From contig NZ_NVOY01000003.1 of assembly GCF_002551005.1 (NCBI RefSeq), positions 298,734 through 362,733 on the forward strand: 64,000 bases of DNA, written 5' to 3'. This document shows, in pieces, positions 16,106 to 23,905 of the stretch. Position numbers and translations under genes: made by a program. Every line of letters starts with the position of its first letter. The stretch's first letter is position 1. The notes below the pieces were generated by a model. That model saw only the letters and a program-made list of their open reading frames with translations. It made no database searches and had not been told where the DNA came from. Origin of the DNA: Bacillus pseudomycoides. GTDB taxonomy: Bacteria; Bacillota; Bacilli; Bacillales; Bacillaceae_G.

Positions 16106-16794
16106 TTAATTTTTTGGCATCTTTAAAAATTCCATGAGAATCGTTTTATATTCCTCTTCATCTATTCCTGAATTTTTTGCAACCTCAATTGAAGTAGTTG
16201 TTACTTGAGCTGCTGCTTTTAAATATTCAGAATGTAAAGCGTTCATTTCATTTCTTTTTTCACTTGCATTTTCAACTGTTACAGAATCAATACATACAAC
16301 CATCTTGTCTACTATCTTTAAATAATTATTTTCTGCGTCAATTAGCTTTTGGATTTCACCTTTATTACTTATTTTAGACTGTTTTAAGTAAGTAAACGCT
16401 TCATTTACTTCATCTTTGAGAAGCTTATCATTATTCTTTGCCTGTTCTTGTAACATCTTCTTCATATCATCTATTGTCCTTTGATCCATTGTATCCCTTA
16501 ACAAATACTCTGGATTCCCAATTGCATAATCATACTTGATCGTTACATCTTGAAATATACTCATTACAATAGCTAACTGATATGCTGGATCGAAAGCTTT
16601 AAATTTCTCTTTTTTTGTTCTTGCTTTTCTTTTTCGCTAGTCAAATTTTTTGAAGTTGCAGATGCCTCTTCCTTTTTTTCTTCTTGTTTCGGTTTTGATT
16701 CATTTGATAGACTTGTTTTATCACTTGATCCACATGCAGCTAATCCTGTCATCATAACACCGCAAGTAAGTGCTACAAATAATTTCTTGTTCAT
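16106..16794 (-). pseudogene. Lipoprotein gene split by a one-base frameshift at an A7 run
   Basis: ATG at 16794 opens a frame with a lipoprotein signal (LFVALTCGVMMTGLAAC) and a Lys/Glu/Ser-rich linker. The frame stops at 16573, shortly after CAAAAAAAG at 16617-16609. In the -1 frame the protein continues without a break from there (EKFKAFDPAYQLAIVMSIF) to 16106, giving about 229 residues. One missing A (A7 for A8) explains it. The site reads A_AAA_AAG in the starting frame, a classic -1 slip heptamer that would restore the frame exactly. It may be a true mutation, a sequencing error or a working slip site. The mature protein is of unknown function. Confidence 0.8.
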
Positions 16795-16961
16795 AAATCC
16801 CCCCTCTTTCCTATCCCCTTTAAAATTCCTTTACACTTCAAAACGTAAAGAAATTCTTCATATTGTCATATTCTGTCGAGTAACATAAAAACCCTTTCAG
16901 GGATAGTTCCATCTTATTTTTATTAATCACACTACACTATTATGAACAATTTGATATAAAT

Positions 16962-17018
16962 CTGGGCACTGTGAATCTTGAGCTTTGGGTCTTACTGCCC
17001 GCGAATAGCGGAATAAAC
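16962..17018 (+). repeat. Fragment of a second dispersed repeat family
   Basis: CTTACTGCCCGCGAATAGCG-GATAAAC is nearly the same as the right end of the element at 34999-35233. Only this end is present. The rest of 16795-17020 shows no gene. Confidence 0.6.
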
Positions 17019-17020
17019 AT

Positions 17021-17057
17021 AAAAAAAGGTTCACTCCTCGGAGTGAACCTTTTTTTA
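17021..17057 (-). terminator. Terminator after greA
   Basis: AAAAAGGTTCACTCC / GGAGTGAACCTTTTT stem with T-run, directly after the greA stop. Confidence 0.92.
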
Positions 17058-17534
17058 TTATTTTACAGAGACAATCTCTACTTGCATTTCTCCACCTGGT
17101 GTTTGAATTGCAACTTTTTCGCCAATTTGCTTTCCTAGTAAGCTTTTTGCGATTGGAGAATCGTTAGAAATTCTACCTTCAAATGGATCTGCTTCTGCAC
17201 TACCAACGATTGTATATGCTTCTTCTTCTCCATCTGGTAATTCTTTGAAGATTACTGTTTTACCTAATGTTACAACTGTAGAAACTTCACCGTTATCTTC
17301 AATAATAACTGCATTGCGAATCATGTTTTCAAGTTGTGTAATACGCCCTTCTACAAATGCTTGCTCATCTTTTGCTGCATCGTACTCAGAGTTCTCAGAA
17401 AGATCACCAAAGCTGCGCGCAATTTTAATACGTTCTACAACTTCTTTACGTCTTACTGTTTTTAATTGTTCAAGCTCATGTTCTAATTTTTGTTTTCCCT
17501 CAAGTGTCATAGGGTATGTTTTTTCTGTTGCCAT
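17058..17534 (-). CDS. greA: Transcript cleavage factor GreA
   Basis: A 158-residue protein of the usual GreA size, starting at ATG 17534 with AAAGGAGTGG upstream. The N-terminal coiled coil carries the catalytic acidic tip ([18 protein letters not shown] near residue 45), and the C-terminal FKBP-like domain has [17 protein letters not shown] and [16 protein letters not shown]. It enters the RNA polymerase secondary channel and rescues backtracked complexes by stimulating RNA cleavage. A terminator with an overlapping alternative stem lies upstream. Confidence 0.96.
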   Translation of the reverse strand: MATEKTYPMTLEGKQKLEHELEQLKTVRRKEVVERIKIARSFGDLSENSEYDAAKDEQAFVEGRITQLENMIRNAVIIEDNGEVSTVVTLGKTVIFKELPDGEEEAYTIVGSAEADPFEGRISNDSPIAKSLLGKQIGEKVAIQTPGGEMQVEIVSVK

Positions 17535-17566
17535 GTTTTCCACTCCTTTTATATACCGATCCCCCG

Positions 17567-17720
17567 AAAAAAAGAGGAGTTCCATATGAAAACTCCTCCG
17601 CCTTATAAAGTAGCGGAGGTTTCTAGTACACGCAGCACTAGCGGAGTTGTCACATACAACCCCGTATTTCCTTAATTCTTCCTGATATCAAAAAGATATG
17701 TATGGAAAGCTAATATAAAT
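17567..17720 (-). promoter_or_regulatory. Putative transcription-attenuation leader of greA
   Basis: On the minus strand GAGGAGTT / AACTCCTC (17598-17574) followed by seven Ts (17573-17567) is an intrinsic terminator ending about 33 bases before the greA start. CCTCCGC / GCGGAGG (17619-17613 with 17601-17595) overlaps its 5' arm, so the two stems exclude each other. Two more stems, CTAGT/ACTAG (17641-17623) and GTTGT/ACAAC (17660-17646), lie upstream. This is the layout of a regulated leader. No T-box sequence, known riboswitch core or leader peptide was recognised. Confidence 0.6.
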
Positions 17721-17723
17721 ATG

Positions 17724-17800
17724 CCCTCACCTAGATGTGGGTGAGGTTTGCATGTTTCATTGTATTCGATAAAAAGGGAGAAAATCCCTTCCTATCGAAT
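17724..17800 (-). terminator. Terminator hairpins after udk
   Basis: ATTCGATA...TATCGAAT encloses GGGATTTTCTCCCTTTTT (17765-17800), a terminator 17 bases past the udk stop. CCTCACC/GGTGAGG (17724-17747) is a second stem. Confidence 0.75.
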
Positions 17801-17816
17801 ATCTTTTACTATGCTA

Positions 17817-18455
17817 TTACAAATTCACTTTTTCTTCAAGAATTGTTGCAATTTTTGTGACCATAATATCGATTGCAACATGATTTTGTCCACCTTCTGG
17901 GATAATAATATCCGCAAATTTCTTAGAAGGCTCAATAAATTGATTGTGCATTGGACGTACCACATTTACATATTGTTCAATAACAGAGTCCATCGTACGA
18001 CCGCGTTCTTTAATGTCGCGCTGCATACGACGTAAGATGCGGAGGTCAGCATCTGTATCAACAAATACCTTAATGTCCATTATATCGCAAAGACGCGGGT
18101 CTTCTAAAATAAGAATTCCCTCTAAAATAATTACATCTTTCGGTGCAACTGGAATAATTTCTTCCGAACGTGTATGCAATGTATAATCATATACTGGCTT
18201 CTCAATTGACTTATACTCCAGCAACTGCTGCAAGTGCTCAATTAACAAGTCATTATCAAATGCTAATGGATGATCATAATTTGTTTTTAAACGCTCTTCC
18301 ATCGGCAGATGACTTTGATCTTTATAATAATAATCTTGCTCTAAGATTAAAATCGAATGACCTTGAAATTGATCAAAAATTGCTTTTGTTACACTTGTTT
18401 TACCTGACCCTGAACCACCAGCAATTCCAATTACAACAGGCTTGTTCGTCCCCAT
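17817..18455 (-). CDS. udk: Uridine kinase
   Basis: A 212-residue P-loop kinase: Walker [13 protein letters not shown] near residues 9-20, [19 protein letters not shown] and the lid region [13 protein letters not shown]. It phosphorylates uridine and cytidine for pyrimidine salvage. The gene is downstream of trhP2 by 17 bp and upstream of greA, as in B. subtilis, but strong hairpins separate it from greA. Confidence 0.95.
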   Translation of the reverse strand: MGTNKPVVIGIAGGSGSGKTSVTKAIFDQFQGHSILILEQDYYYKDQSHLPMEERLKTNYDHPLAFDNDLLIEHLQQLLEYKSIEKPVYDYTLHTRSEEIIPVAPKDVIILEGILILEDPRLCDIMDIKVFVDTDADLRILRRMQRDIKERGRTMDSVIEQYVNVVRPMHNQFIEPSKKFADIIIPEGGQNHVAIDIMVTKIATILEEKVNL

Positions 18456-18472
18456 TCAACTATCACTCTTTC

Positions 18473-19753
18473 TTATTGAAGTATGCTTTTTCGCATCATG
18501 TTGTTCACATACACTGGTCGATCCACTTTGAATTTCACGATTTGCAGCGGATGTCTCGCTGCATCTAATTCGTTTCCATCCTCATCCCAAATTTTTTCCA
18601 CCGTTTGTGTAAAGTTTTCAATTTCTGGTCCAAAGAACTCAACTTCCTGACCTGGCTTGAAGTAGTTACGCTGCTCTACTGTCGCAATGCCTGTTTCTTC
18701 ATTATAATCTAACACTAAACCAGCAAAATCATACGTTGTTTTCTTACTATGATTTCCATACATTTGCTCTAAGTGCCCTGGAACTCCCTCAAAGAATGCA
18801 GGCGCTGTATCACGATTTGCACATTTATCAAGCTCTTCTAACCATTCTTGTTTAAACTCGAAGTTGTCTGGATCCCCGCAATACGTATCAATTACTTTGC
18901 GGTATACAGTTGCCACAGTTGCAATATAGTGAATAGATTTCATGCGGCCTTCAACTTTCAAGCTGTCAATTCCGATTTCAATCATCTTCGGAATTGATAA
19001 AATAAGATTTAAGTCTTTGGGACTCATCGCAAACGAAGCATCCTCTTCCTGGAATAGAGGAAGTTCTTGTGCTTCTTTATGTTGCGATACTGTTTGAATT
19101 AAATCATAATCCCAACGACAAGACTGACAGCAACCACCGCGGTTTGAGTCACGCGCTGTCATATGATTACTTAATGTACATCTTCCAGAGTAAGCAATGC
19201 ACATCGCACCATGAATAAATGCTTCAATTTCAATATCCACTTTTTCTTTAATTTCTTTCATTTCCTCATAGCTTACTTCACGAGCAAGTACAAGGCGGTG
19301 CAATCCTTCTTCTTTCCAATACTGGGACGCTTTCCAGTTTGATAATGATTGCTGTGTACTTAAATGAATTTCCACAGAAGGAGCTACGCGCTTACATGTT
19401 TCGATGATAAGAGGGTCTGCAACGATTATACCTGTTACACCTGCTTTTTCAATCCCTCTTAAATATTCTTCTAGCCCATCCATGTTTTCATTATGAGCAA
19501 AGATATTTGTTGTAACATATATTTTTGCACCGTACTTCTTTGCAAATTCAACGCCTTCAGCCATGTCTTCTAACGTGAAGTTCCCTGCATTCGAACGAAG
19601 ACCAAATTCTTGTCCTCCTAAAAATACAGCATCTGCGCCGTAATGAATAGCTATTTTTAATTTTTCTAGGTTTCCTGCAGGCATTAATAACTCAGGTTTT
19701 TTTACAATAACACGCTTTCCATTAATGACGCGTGAAATTTCTTTGACTGTCAT
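18473..19753 (-). CDS. trhP2: U32-family tRNA hydroxylation protein TrhP2
   Basis: A 426-residue peptidase-U32-like protein with a TIM-barrel N-terminus (LLMPAGNLEKLKIAIHYGADAVFLGGQEF) and the conserved cysteine cluster in MCIAYSGRC and GGCCQSCRWD, which is proposed to bind an iron-sulfur cluster, then a C-terminal barrel. In B. subtilis TrhP1/TrhP2 (YrrN/YrrO) form 5-hydroxyuridine at wobble position 34 of tRNA, using prephenate. SD AGGAGG precedes the start. It forms an operon with trhP1 and trmR. Confidence 0.9.
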   Translation of the reverse strand: MTVKEISRVINGKRVIVKKPELLMPAGNLEKLKIAIHYGADAVFLGGQEFGLRSNAGNFTLEDMAEGVEFAKKYGAKIYVTTNIFAHNENMDGLEEYLRGIEKAGVTGIIVADPLIIETCKRVAPSVEIHLSTQQSLSNWKASQYWKEEGLHRLVLAREVSYEEMKEIKEKVDIEIEAFIHGAMCIAYSGRCTLSNHMTARDSNRGGCCQSCRWDYDLIQTVSQHKEAQELPLFQEEDASFAMSPKDLNLILSIPKMIEIGIDSLKVEGRMKSIHYIATVATVYRKVIDTYCGDPDNFEFKQEWLEELDKCANRDTAPAFFEGVPGHLEQMYGNHSKKTTYDFAGLVLDYNEETGIATVEQRNYFKPGQEVEFFGPEIENFTQTVEKIWDEDGNELDAARHPLQIVKFKVDRPVYVNNMMRKSILQ

Positions 19754-19770
19754 ATGCTGAACCTCCTATT

Positions 19771-20700
19771 TTAATAAACCGTTTCTTTAAAGAAGAACCC
19801 TGTATCTAACGGACGATTTACTGGTTGTAATTCCTCAATCTCTTTATATAAGTCGTCTTTCACATCGTAATATACGTCGCGATTTTCTACACATAAATCA
19901 ATCGCCTTACGATATTTCTTTGTCACTTCAATGATATACTCAGAGCTTTTTAATACACCCTCAATTTTTAAACTATCAATTTCTGCATCAATTAACTCTT
20001 CTAGCTCGTCGATGAAGCAAATGTCATTTGGACTCATAATGTGCGTACCGTTTTCATCTTCATAAATTGGGTACTTATTGTTACGCTCTGCATCATGCAA
20101 GAACATGTTTTCTTCGTATTTCTTCTTCTCGATTTCCATTTCACGACCTTGATATTCGAAGTAGTTTCCTACTAAAGAACGCTTCGACTGGAACATACAT
20201 GTCATACCGTGAATTTGTACTTCTATTTCTACTTCTGCATGTTCTTTTAGCTCAACAATTGCATCTAAGCTTAATTCACGAGCTAACACAGCGCGCTTTG
20301 CACCTTTACGTCCCCAGTAATTACATGTAAACCAGTTCGTAGCCGTTGTTTCTGTATTCCAATGCATTTTCATATTTGGGGCAACTTCACGCACCGTCAT
20401 TAATACAGCTGGATCTCCAAATACAACCGCATCTACGTTTACTTCTTGTAAAAATGAAACGTAATCTTGTAAAGCCTCTACTTTCTCATTGTGGAACAGC
20501 GCATTCATTGCGACATATACCTTCATATTATTTTCATGTGCAATTGCTACCGCTTCTTTTACATCTTCGCGTGAAAATTCTCCAGCTAAACGTATACCAA
20601 ACTCTTGTTCACCAATCATCACTGCATCTGCGCCTGCTTTTGCAAGTGGTTCGATATCCGCCACTGTTCTTGGTGTTACTAACAACTCAGGTTTTTTCAT
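19771..20700 (-). CDS. trhP1: U32-family tRNA hydroxylation protein TrhP1
   Basis: A 309-residue paralogue of TrhP2 (ELLVTPRTVADIEPLAKAGADAVMIGEQEFG). It keeps the U32 barrel but replaces the cysteine-rich cluster by TCMFQSKRSLVGNYF, and it lacks the C-terminal barrel. It is therefore expected to act with TrhP2 in making 5-hydroxyuridine in tRNA rather than alone. It lies six bases after trmR and 17 before trhP2. Confidence 0.88.
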   Translation of the reverse strand: MKKPELLVTPRTVADIEPLAKAGADAVMIGEQEFGIRLAGEFSREDVKEAVAIAHENNMKVYVAMNALFHNEKVEALQDYVSFLQEVNVDAVVFGDPAVLMTVREVAPNMKMHWNTETTATNWFTCNYWGRKGAKRAVLARELSLDAIVELKEHAEVEIEVQIHGMTCMFQSKRSLVGNYFEYQGREMEIEKKKYEENMFLHDAERNNKYPIYEDENGTHIMSPNDICFIDELEELIDAEIDSLKIEGVLKSSEYIIEVTKKYRKAIDLCVENRDVYYDVKDDLYKEIEELQPVNRPLDTGFFFKETVY

Positions 20701-20706
20701 TGCCTG

Positions 20707-21354
20707 TCACCCTTTCTTTTTACTCACTGCTACTCCGTCACCAATTGGGAAAATGGTTGTATCATATCCTTCATGATTCATGAGCCACTCGTTATACGTT
20801 TTAATTCGTCTAATTAAACCGCGTGTACGTCTATTTTCAATGTGTTCCTTTGTCGTCACAAGACCGTGATATAGTACATTATCTGAAATAATGACACCGC
20901 CAGGATTTAATAACGGCTCATATATGTCAAAAAAGCGACGATATTGCCCTTTTGCTGCATCAATAAAAATAACATCAAATGTACCATGTTCTTTTACTTG
21001 ATCCCCTGTTTCTAAAGCATCTCCAAAAATAACAGAAATGCGCTCTTTTACTAGGGAACGATTTATATATTCAAGTGCTTTTTCATATCGATCTGCGTTT
21101 CGCTCTACTGTCACAATGCTTGAATTTGGAATAGCTTGCATCATGCGAATGCTAGAATATCCAATTGCTGTACCAAGTTCTAATATGCTCTTTGGCCCAA
21201 TTAAACGCAAAAATTGCAACATAAATTCCATGCCAAGGCGATCCATAATTGGTACATGTTGCTCACGTGCGTACTGTTCCATTTCAAGAATAAGCTCATC
21301 TTTTGGATTGATAAAAGACAGCAAATATTCACAAACTACATCTTGTTGCTCCAT
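20707..21354 (-). CDS. trmR: tRNA 5-hydroxyuridine methyltransferase TrmR
   Basis: A 215-residue O-methyltransferase family 3 protein: SILELGTAIGYSSIRMMQ binds SAM, VERNADRYEKALEYI follows, and DVIFIDAAKGQY and GGVIISDNVLYHG are metal/SAM-site motifs. In B. subtilis TrmR (YrrM) methylates 5-hydroxyuridine-34 made by TrhP1/TrhP2 to 5-methoxyuridine. It is the first gene of the trio, with SD AAGGAGG. Confidence 0.9.
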   Translation of the reverse strand: MEQQDVVCEYLLSFINPKDELILEMEQYAREQHVPIMDRLGMEFMLQFLRLIGPKSILELGTAIGYSSIRMMQAIPNSSIVTVERNADRYEKALEYINRSLVKERISVIFGDALETGDQVKEHGTFDVIFIDAAKGQYRRFFDIYEPLLNPGGVIISDNVLYHGLVTTKEHIENRRTRGLIRRIKTYNEWLMNHEGYDTTIFPIGDGVAVSKKKG

Positions 21355-21508
21355 AGATAGTCCTCCTTATCGCATGGAGAAGTAAAAAAGAATATTGTCT
21401 CTATGTGGAAAGAAAAATACAAGCCCGCTCTATCCTTAGCTTGTACGTCCCGTTTCTATATTAAAAACGATTCTTCTACCAGTTTTTAACCCGGTATATT
21501 TTATCATA

Positions 21509-21550
21509 AAAAAGAGGGATATGCGAATTTTTCTCGCTTCCCTCAAAAAA
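21509..21550 (-). terminator. Terminator after mltG
   Basis: TTTTTTGAGGGAAGCGAGAAA... / ...TATCCCTCTTTTTT arms on the minus strand, just after the mltG stop. It isolates mltG from trmR. Confidence 0.7.
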
Positions 21551-21551
21551 T

Positions 21552-22622
21552 TTACGATTGCTTTTGTGTAATATATTTTTGTTTTAACGCGTTATGTTCT
21601 TCTAATGTCTTCGCGTAGTACACTTGACCGTCTGGTGCCGCCAAGAAATAATAATAATCTGTTTTTTCAGGTTCAAGTGCTGCCTGTAATGATTTTACAC
21701 TAGAATTCGAAATTGGTCCAACTGGTAACCCTTTTATAACGTATGTATTATACGGAGAGTTTACTTTTAAATCATCATATAATACACGCTCTTTATGCTT
21801 ACCTAATGCGTATAACACTGTTGGATCTGTTTGCAAAGGCATTCCTTTCGCTAAACGATTATAGAACACACTTGCAATTTTTTGACGATCTGTATAACCT
21901 GTTGCTTCTCCTTCAATAAGTGAAGATAAAGTTAATAATTGGTGAACATCCCAATTTTTCGCTTTCATTTTCTGTTCATTTTCAACAATGAGCTTGTTTG
22001 TTTTCTCTAACATTGGAATAATAATTTCTTCTAACGTTAGGTCCTTTTTATAAAAAGGATACGTTGCTGGATATAAATATCCTTCCAATGGATATTTAAT
22101 ATTTGCATCAAAAATTTTATCTGTTAATAAAACCGGATATTTCTTCTGTAATTTTTGTACAAATGCTTTATCGTTTAATTGGCGAACAACATCTTCTTTA
22201 TTCCACTTCAATTCCTTTGCAATTGTATCTGCAATTTCAACAACTTGTGCGCCTTCTTTAACTGTCACCTTATAAACAACTGGACGATGCACATTACCTG
22301 ATGACATTTGTCCCATTATTTCCTCTGTATTCATCGATGGGTTTAACAAATATGTGCCAGCTTGTAAATTTTTGGATTTCATTTTTGCATAAAAACTAAA
22401 TATAGTCCCGTTTTTCACAATTCCTTTGTCTTCCAAAATCTCTCCAATCTTACTTGTAGAAGAACCTTTTGGAATTTCCACTTCAATTTCCTGTTTACTT
22501 GCTGTATTTAGTGGTTGTAAAGCTGATGTAACATACGCATACGTACCGCCGCATACAACAAGCAATGCGATAAAAATGACCGCAATCACTCGTCTTAGTT
22601 TTTTTGTTTTACTTTCATTCAC
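21552..22622 (-). CDS. mltG: Endolytic transglycosylase MltG
   Basis: A 356-residue protein with one N-terminal membrane segment (VIAVIFIALLVVCGGTYAYV), a LysM-like region (VEIPKGSSTSKIGEIL) and the YceG catalytic domain with the active-site Glu in SLIEGEATGYTDRQKIASVFYNRL. It cuts nascent glycan strands outside the membrane and sets their length. The start is GTG 22622 with AAGGAGG ten bases upstream. A long hairpin lies between it and yrzB. Confidence 0.9.
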   Translation of the reverse strand: MNESKTKKLRRVIAVIFIALLVVCGGTYAYVTSALQPLNTASKQEIEVEIPKGSSTSKIGEILEDKGIVKNGTIFSFYAKMKSKNLQAGTYLLNPSMNTEEIMGQMSSGNVHRPVVYKVTVKEGAQVVEIADTIAKELKWNKEDVVRQLNDKAFVQKLQKKYPVLLTDKIFDANIKYPLEGYLYPATYPFYKKDLTLEEIIIPMLEKTNKLIVENEQKMKAKNWDVHQLLTLSSLIEGEATGYTDRQKIASVFYNRLAKGMPLQTDPTVLYALGKHKERVLYDDLKVNSPYNTYVIKGLPVGPISNSSVKSLQAALEPEKTDYYYFLAAPDGQVYYAKTLEEHNALKQKYITQKQS

Positions 22623-22691
22623 TACCGTACTTCCTCCTTACTCCCCATTATAGACTGCACAGGTCTACCCTATACAAAATCTACGCAATAT

Positions 22692-22727
22692 GAAAAAACA
22701 TGTCTACTGTTAGACATGTTTTTTCTT
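22692..22727 (-). terminator. Hairpin upstream of mltG
   Basis: AAAAAACATGTCTA / TAGACATGTTTTTT is a perfect 14-bp stem with a four-base loop and T-run, about 70 bases before mltG. It follows the yrzB terminator, so it may attenuate read-through or an mltG leader. Confidence 0.7.
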
Positions 22728-22803
22728 TTTTCTACAATCTGTACTATTATACTACAAAGATCGGTATGCTTTCGATAAAAAATCTTTCATGCACCTTATA
22801 AAT

Positions 22804-22840
22804 CAAACAAACTGATTTCAATATGAAATCAGTTTGTTTT
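22804..22840 (-). terminator. Terminator after yrzB
   Basis: AAACAAACTGATTTCA / TGAAATCAGTTTGTTT stem, a strong hairpin 12 bases past the yrzB stop. Confidence 0.85.
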
Positions 22841-22851
22841 CACTTACCATA

Positions 22852-23136
22852 TTACTCTTGTTCGCCTTCTTCTTCAGCAAGAGTGTTAAACATTTCTTGT
22901 ACCATTTCCCACTCTTCTTCTGATTCGATCGGAAGTAATGTGCCACCAGACTCATCTTCGTTTTGCTCGAAAGCCATTGCATCATAAATTGGATCGCCAT
23001 CTTCGTCAACTTCACCGATTGGTGAGAATACTACATAAGATTTTTTTCCAAATTTTTCAGCATCAAACGTGAAAATAATTTCACATAGATGTTCGTTACC
23101 TTTTTCGTCAACAATTGTAATTTGATTTTCTTCCAT
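22852..23136 (-). CDS. yrzB: DUF1292-family protein YrzB
   Basis: A 94-residue acidic protein (NQITIVDEKGNEHLCEIIFTF, YVVFSPIGEVDEDGDPIYDA, EEEWEMVQEMFNTLAEEE), typical of DUF1292. The function is unknown. ATG at 23136 is chosen because AAGAGGTGA lies five bases upstream; a GTG nine bases earlier is less likely. It is the last gene of the reoM-ruvX-yrzB cluster. Confidence 0.85.
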   Translation of the reverse strand: MEENQITIVDEKGNEHLCEIIFTFDAEKFGKKSYVVFSPIGEVDEDGDPIYDAMAFEQNEDESGGTLLPIESEEEWEMVQEMFNTLAEEEGEQE

Positions 23137-23148
23137 TATGGTCACCTC

Positions 23149-23562
23149 TTATTTACTATCTAAATATCCTTGTAAAATTACGACAGCCGCCATCTTATCA
23201 ATGACTTGCTTTCGTTTCTTTCGACTTACATCTGCCGAAATGAGCAGGCGCTCTGCTGCCATCGTTGACAAACGTTCGTCCCACAGTACAACTTCTAATT
23301 GCACGAGTTCATGCAAGTTTTTCGCAAATTGCTGGCAAGCCTCGCCGCGCGGACCGATTGTACCATTCATGTTCTTTGGCAATCCTACTACTATCTTGTC
23401 CACATTGTACTGTTTTACTAATTCAGAAATACGATTAAAACCAAATTCGCCTCTTTCTTCGTTAATTTTAATCGTTTCTAAACCTTGTGCTGTCCAGCCC
23501 ATCTCATCGCTTATCGCAACGCCGACTGTTTTTGTACCAACATCTAAACCTAATATACGCAT
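23149..23562 (-). CDS. ruvX: Holliday-junction resolvase-like protein RuvX (YqgF family)
   Basis: A 137-residue RNase H-fold protein: [19 protein letters not shown] carries the first catalytic Asp, [15 protein letters not shown] is the second conserved strand, and [11 protein letters not shown] plus a [10 protein letters not shown] end complete the site. YqgF proteins are implicated in pre-16S rRNA 5' processing and junction cleavage. It lies between yrzB and reoM with tight spacing. Confidence 0.93.
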   Translation of the reverse strand: MRILGLDVGTKTVGVAISDEMGWTAQGLETIKINEERGEFGFNRISELVKQYNVDKIVVGLPKNMNGTIGPRGEACQQFAKNLHELVQLEVVLWDERLSTMAAERLLISADVSRKKRKQVIDKMAAVVILQGYLDSK

Positions 23563-23565
23563 AAA

Positions 23566-23832
23566 CTACTCCTCACGATGATGTTTCAAGTAAGACTTAA
23601 CAAGCTCCTCAATCAATTCATCACGTTCTAGCTTACGAATAATATTGCGAGCATCTTTATGACGAGGTATGTATGCCGGATCGCCACTTAATAAATAACC
23701 GACGATTTGATTAATCGGATTATATCCTTTTTCTTGAAGTGCATCATACACAGTTAATAGTACGTCATTGACATGGACATTTTGTTTTTCTTCTTGGAAG
23801 TTAAACTTCATCGTTTTATCGAATCCGTCCAT
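23566..23832 (-). CDS. reoM: IreB/ReoM-family regulatory phosphoprotein
   Basis: An 88-residue DUF965 protein starting at ATG 23832 with a GTGAGGTG site upstream. It begins [12 protein letters not shown], with Thr7 in the position phosphorylated by PASTA kinase in IreB/ReoM. In Listeria, unphosphorylated ReoM directs ClpCP degradation of MurA and so limits peptidoglycan synthesis. The rest is the family core ([41 protein letters not shown]). It is three bases from ruvX. Confidence 0.9.
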   Translation of the reverse strand: MDGFDKTMKFNFQEEKQNVHVNDVLLTVYDALQEKGYNPINQIVGYLLSGDPAYIPRHKDARNIIRKLERDELIEELVKSYLKHHREE

Positions 23833-23857
23833 TTTAAGCACCTCACTTTACTAGGTA

Positions 23858-23884
23858 TAGGGAGAAAGATATCCCTTCTCCCTA
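23858..23884 (-). terminator. Hairpin between alaS and reoM
   Basis: TAGGGAGAA / TTCTCCCTA is a perfect 9-bp stem without a T-run, so a weak terminator or RNA-stability element. Confidence 0.5.
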
Positions 23885-23905
23885 CTATTGTACACTACTA
23901 TCTCT

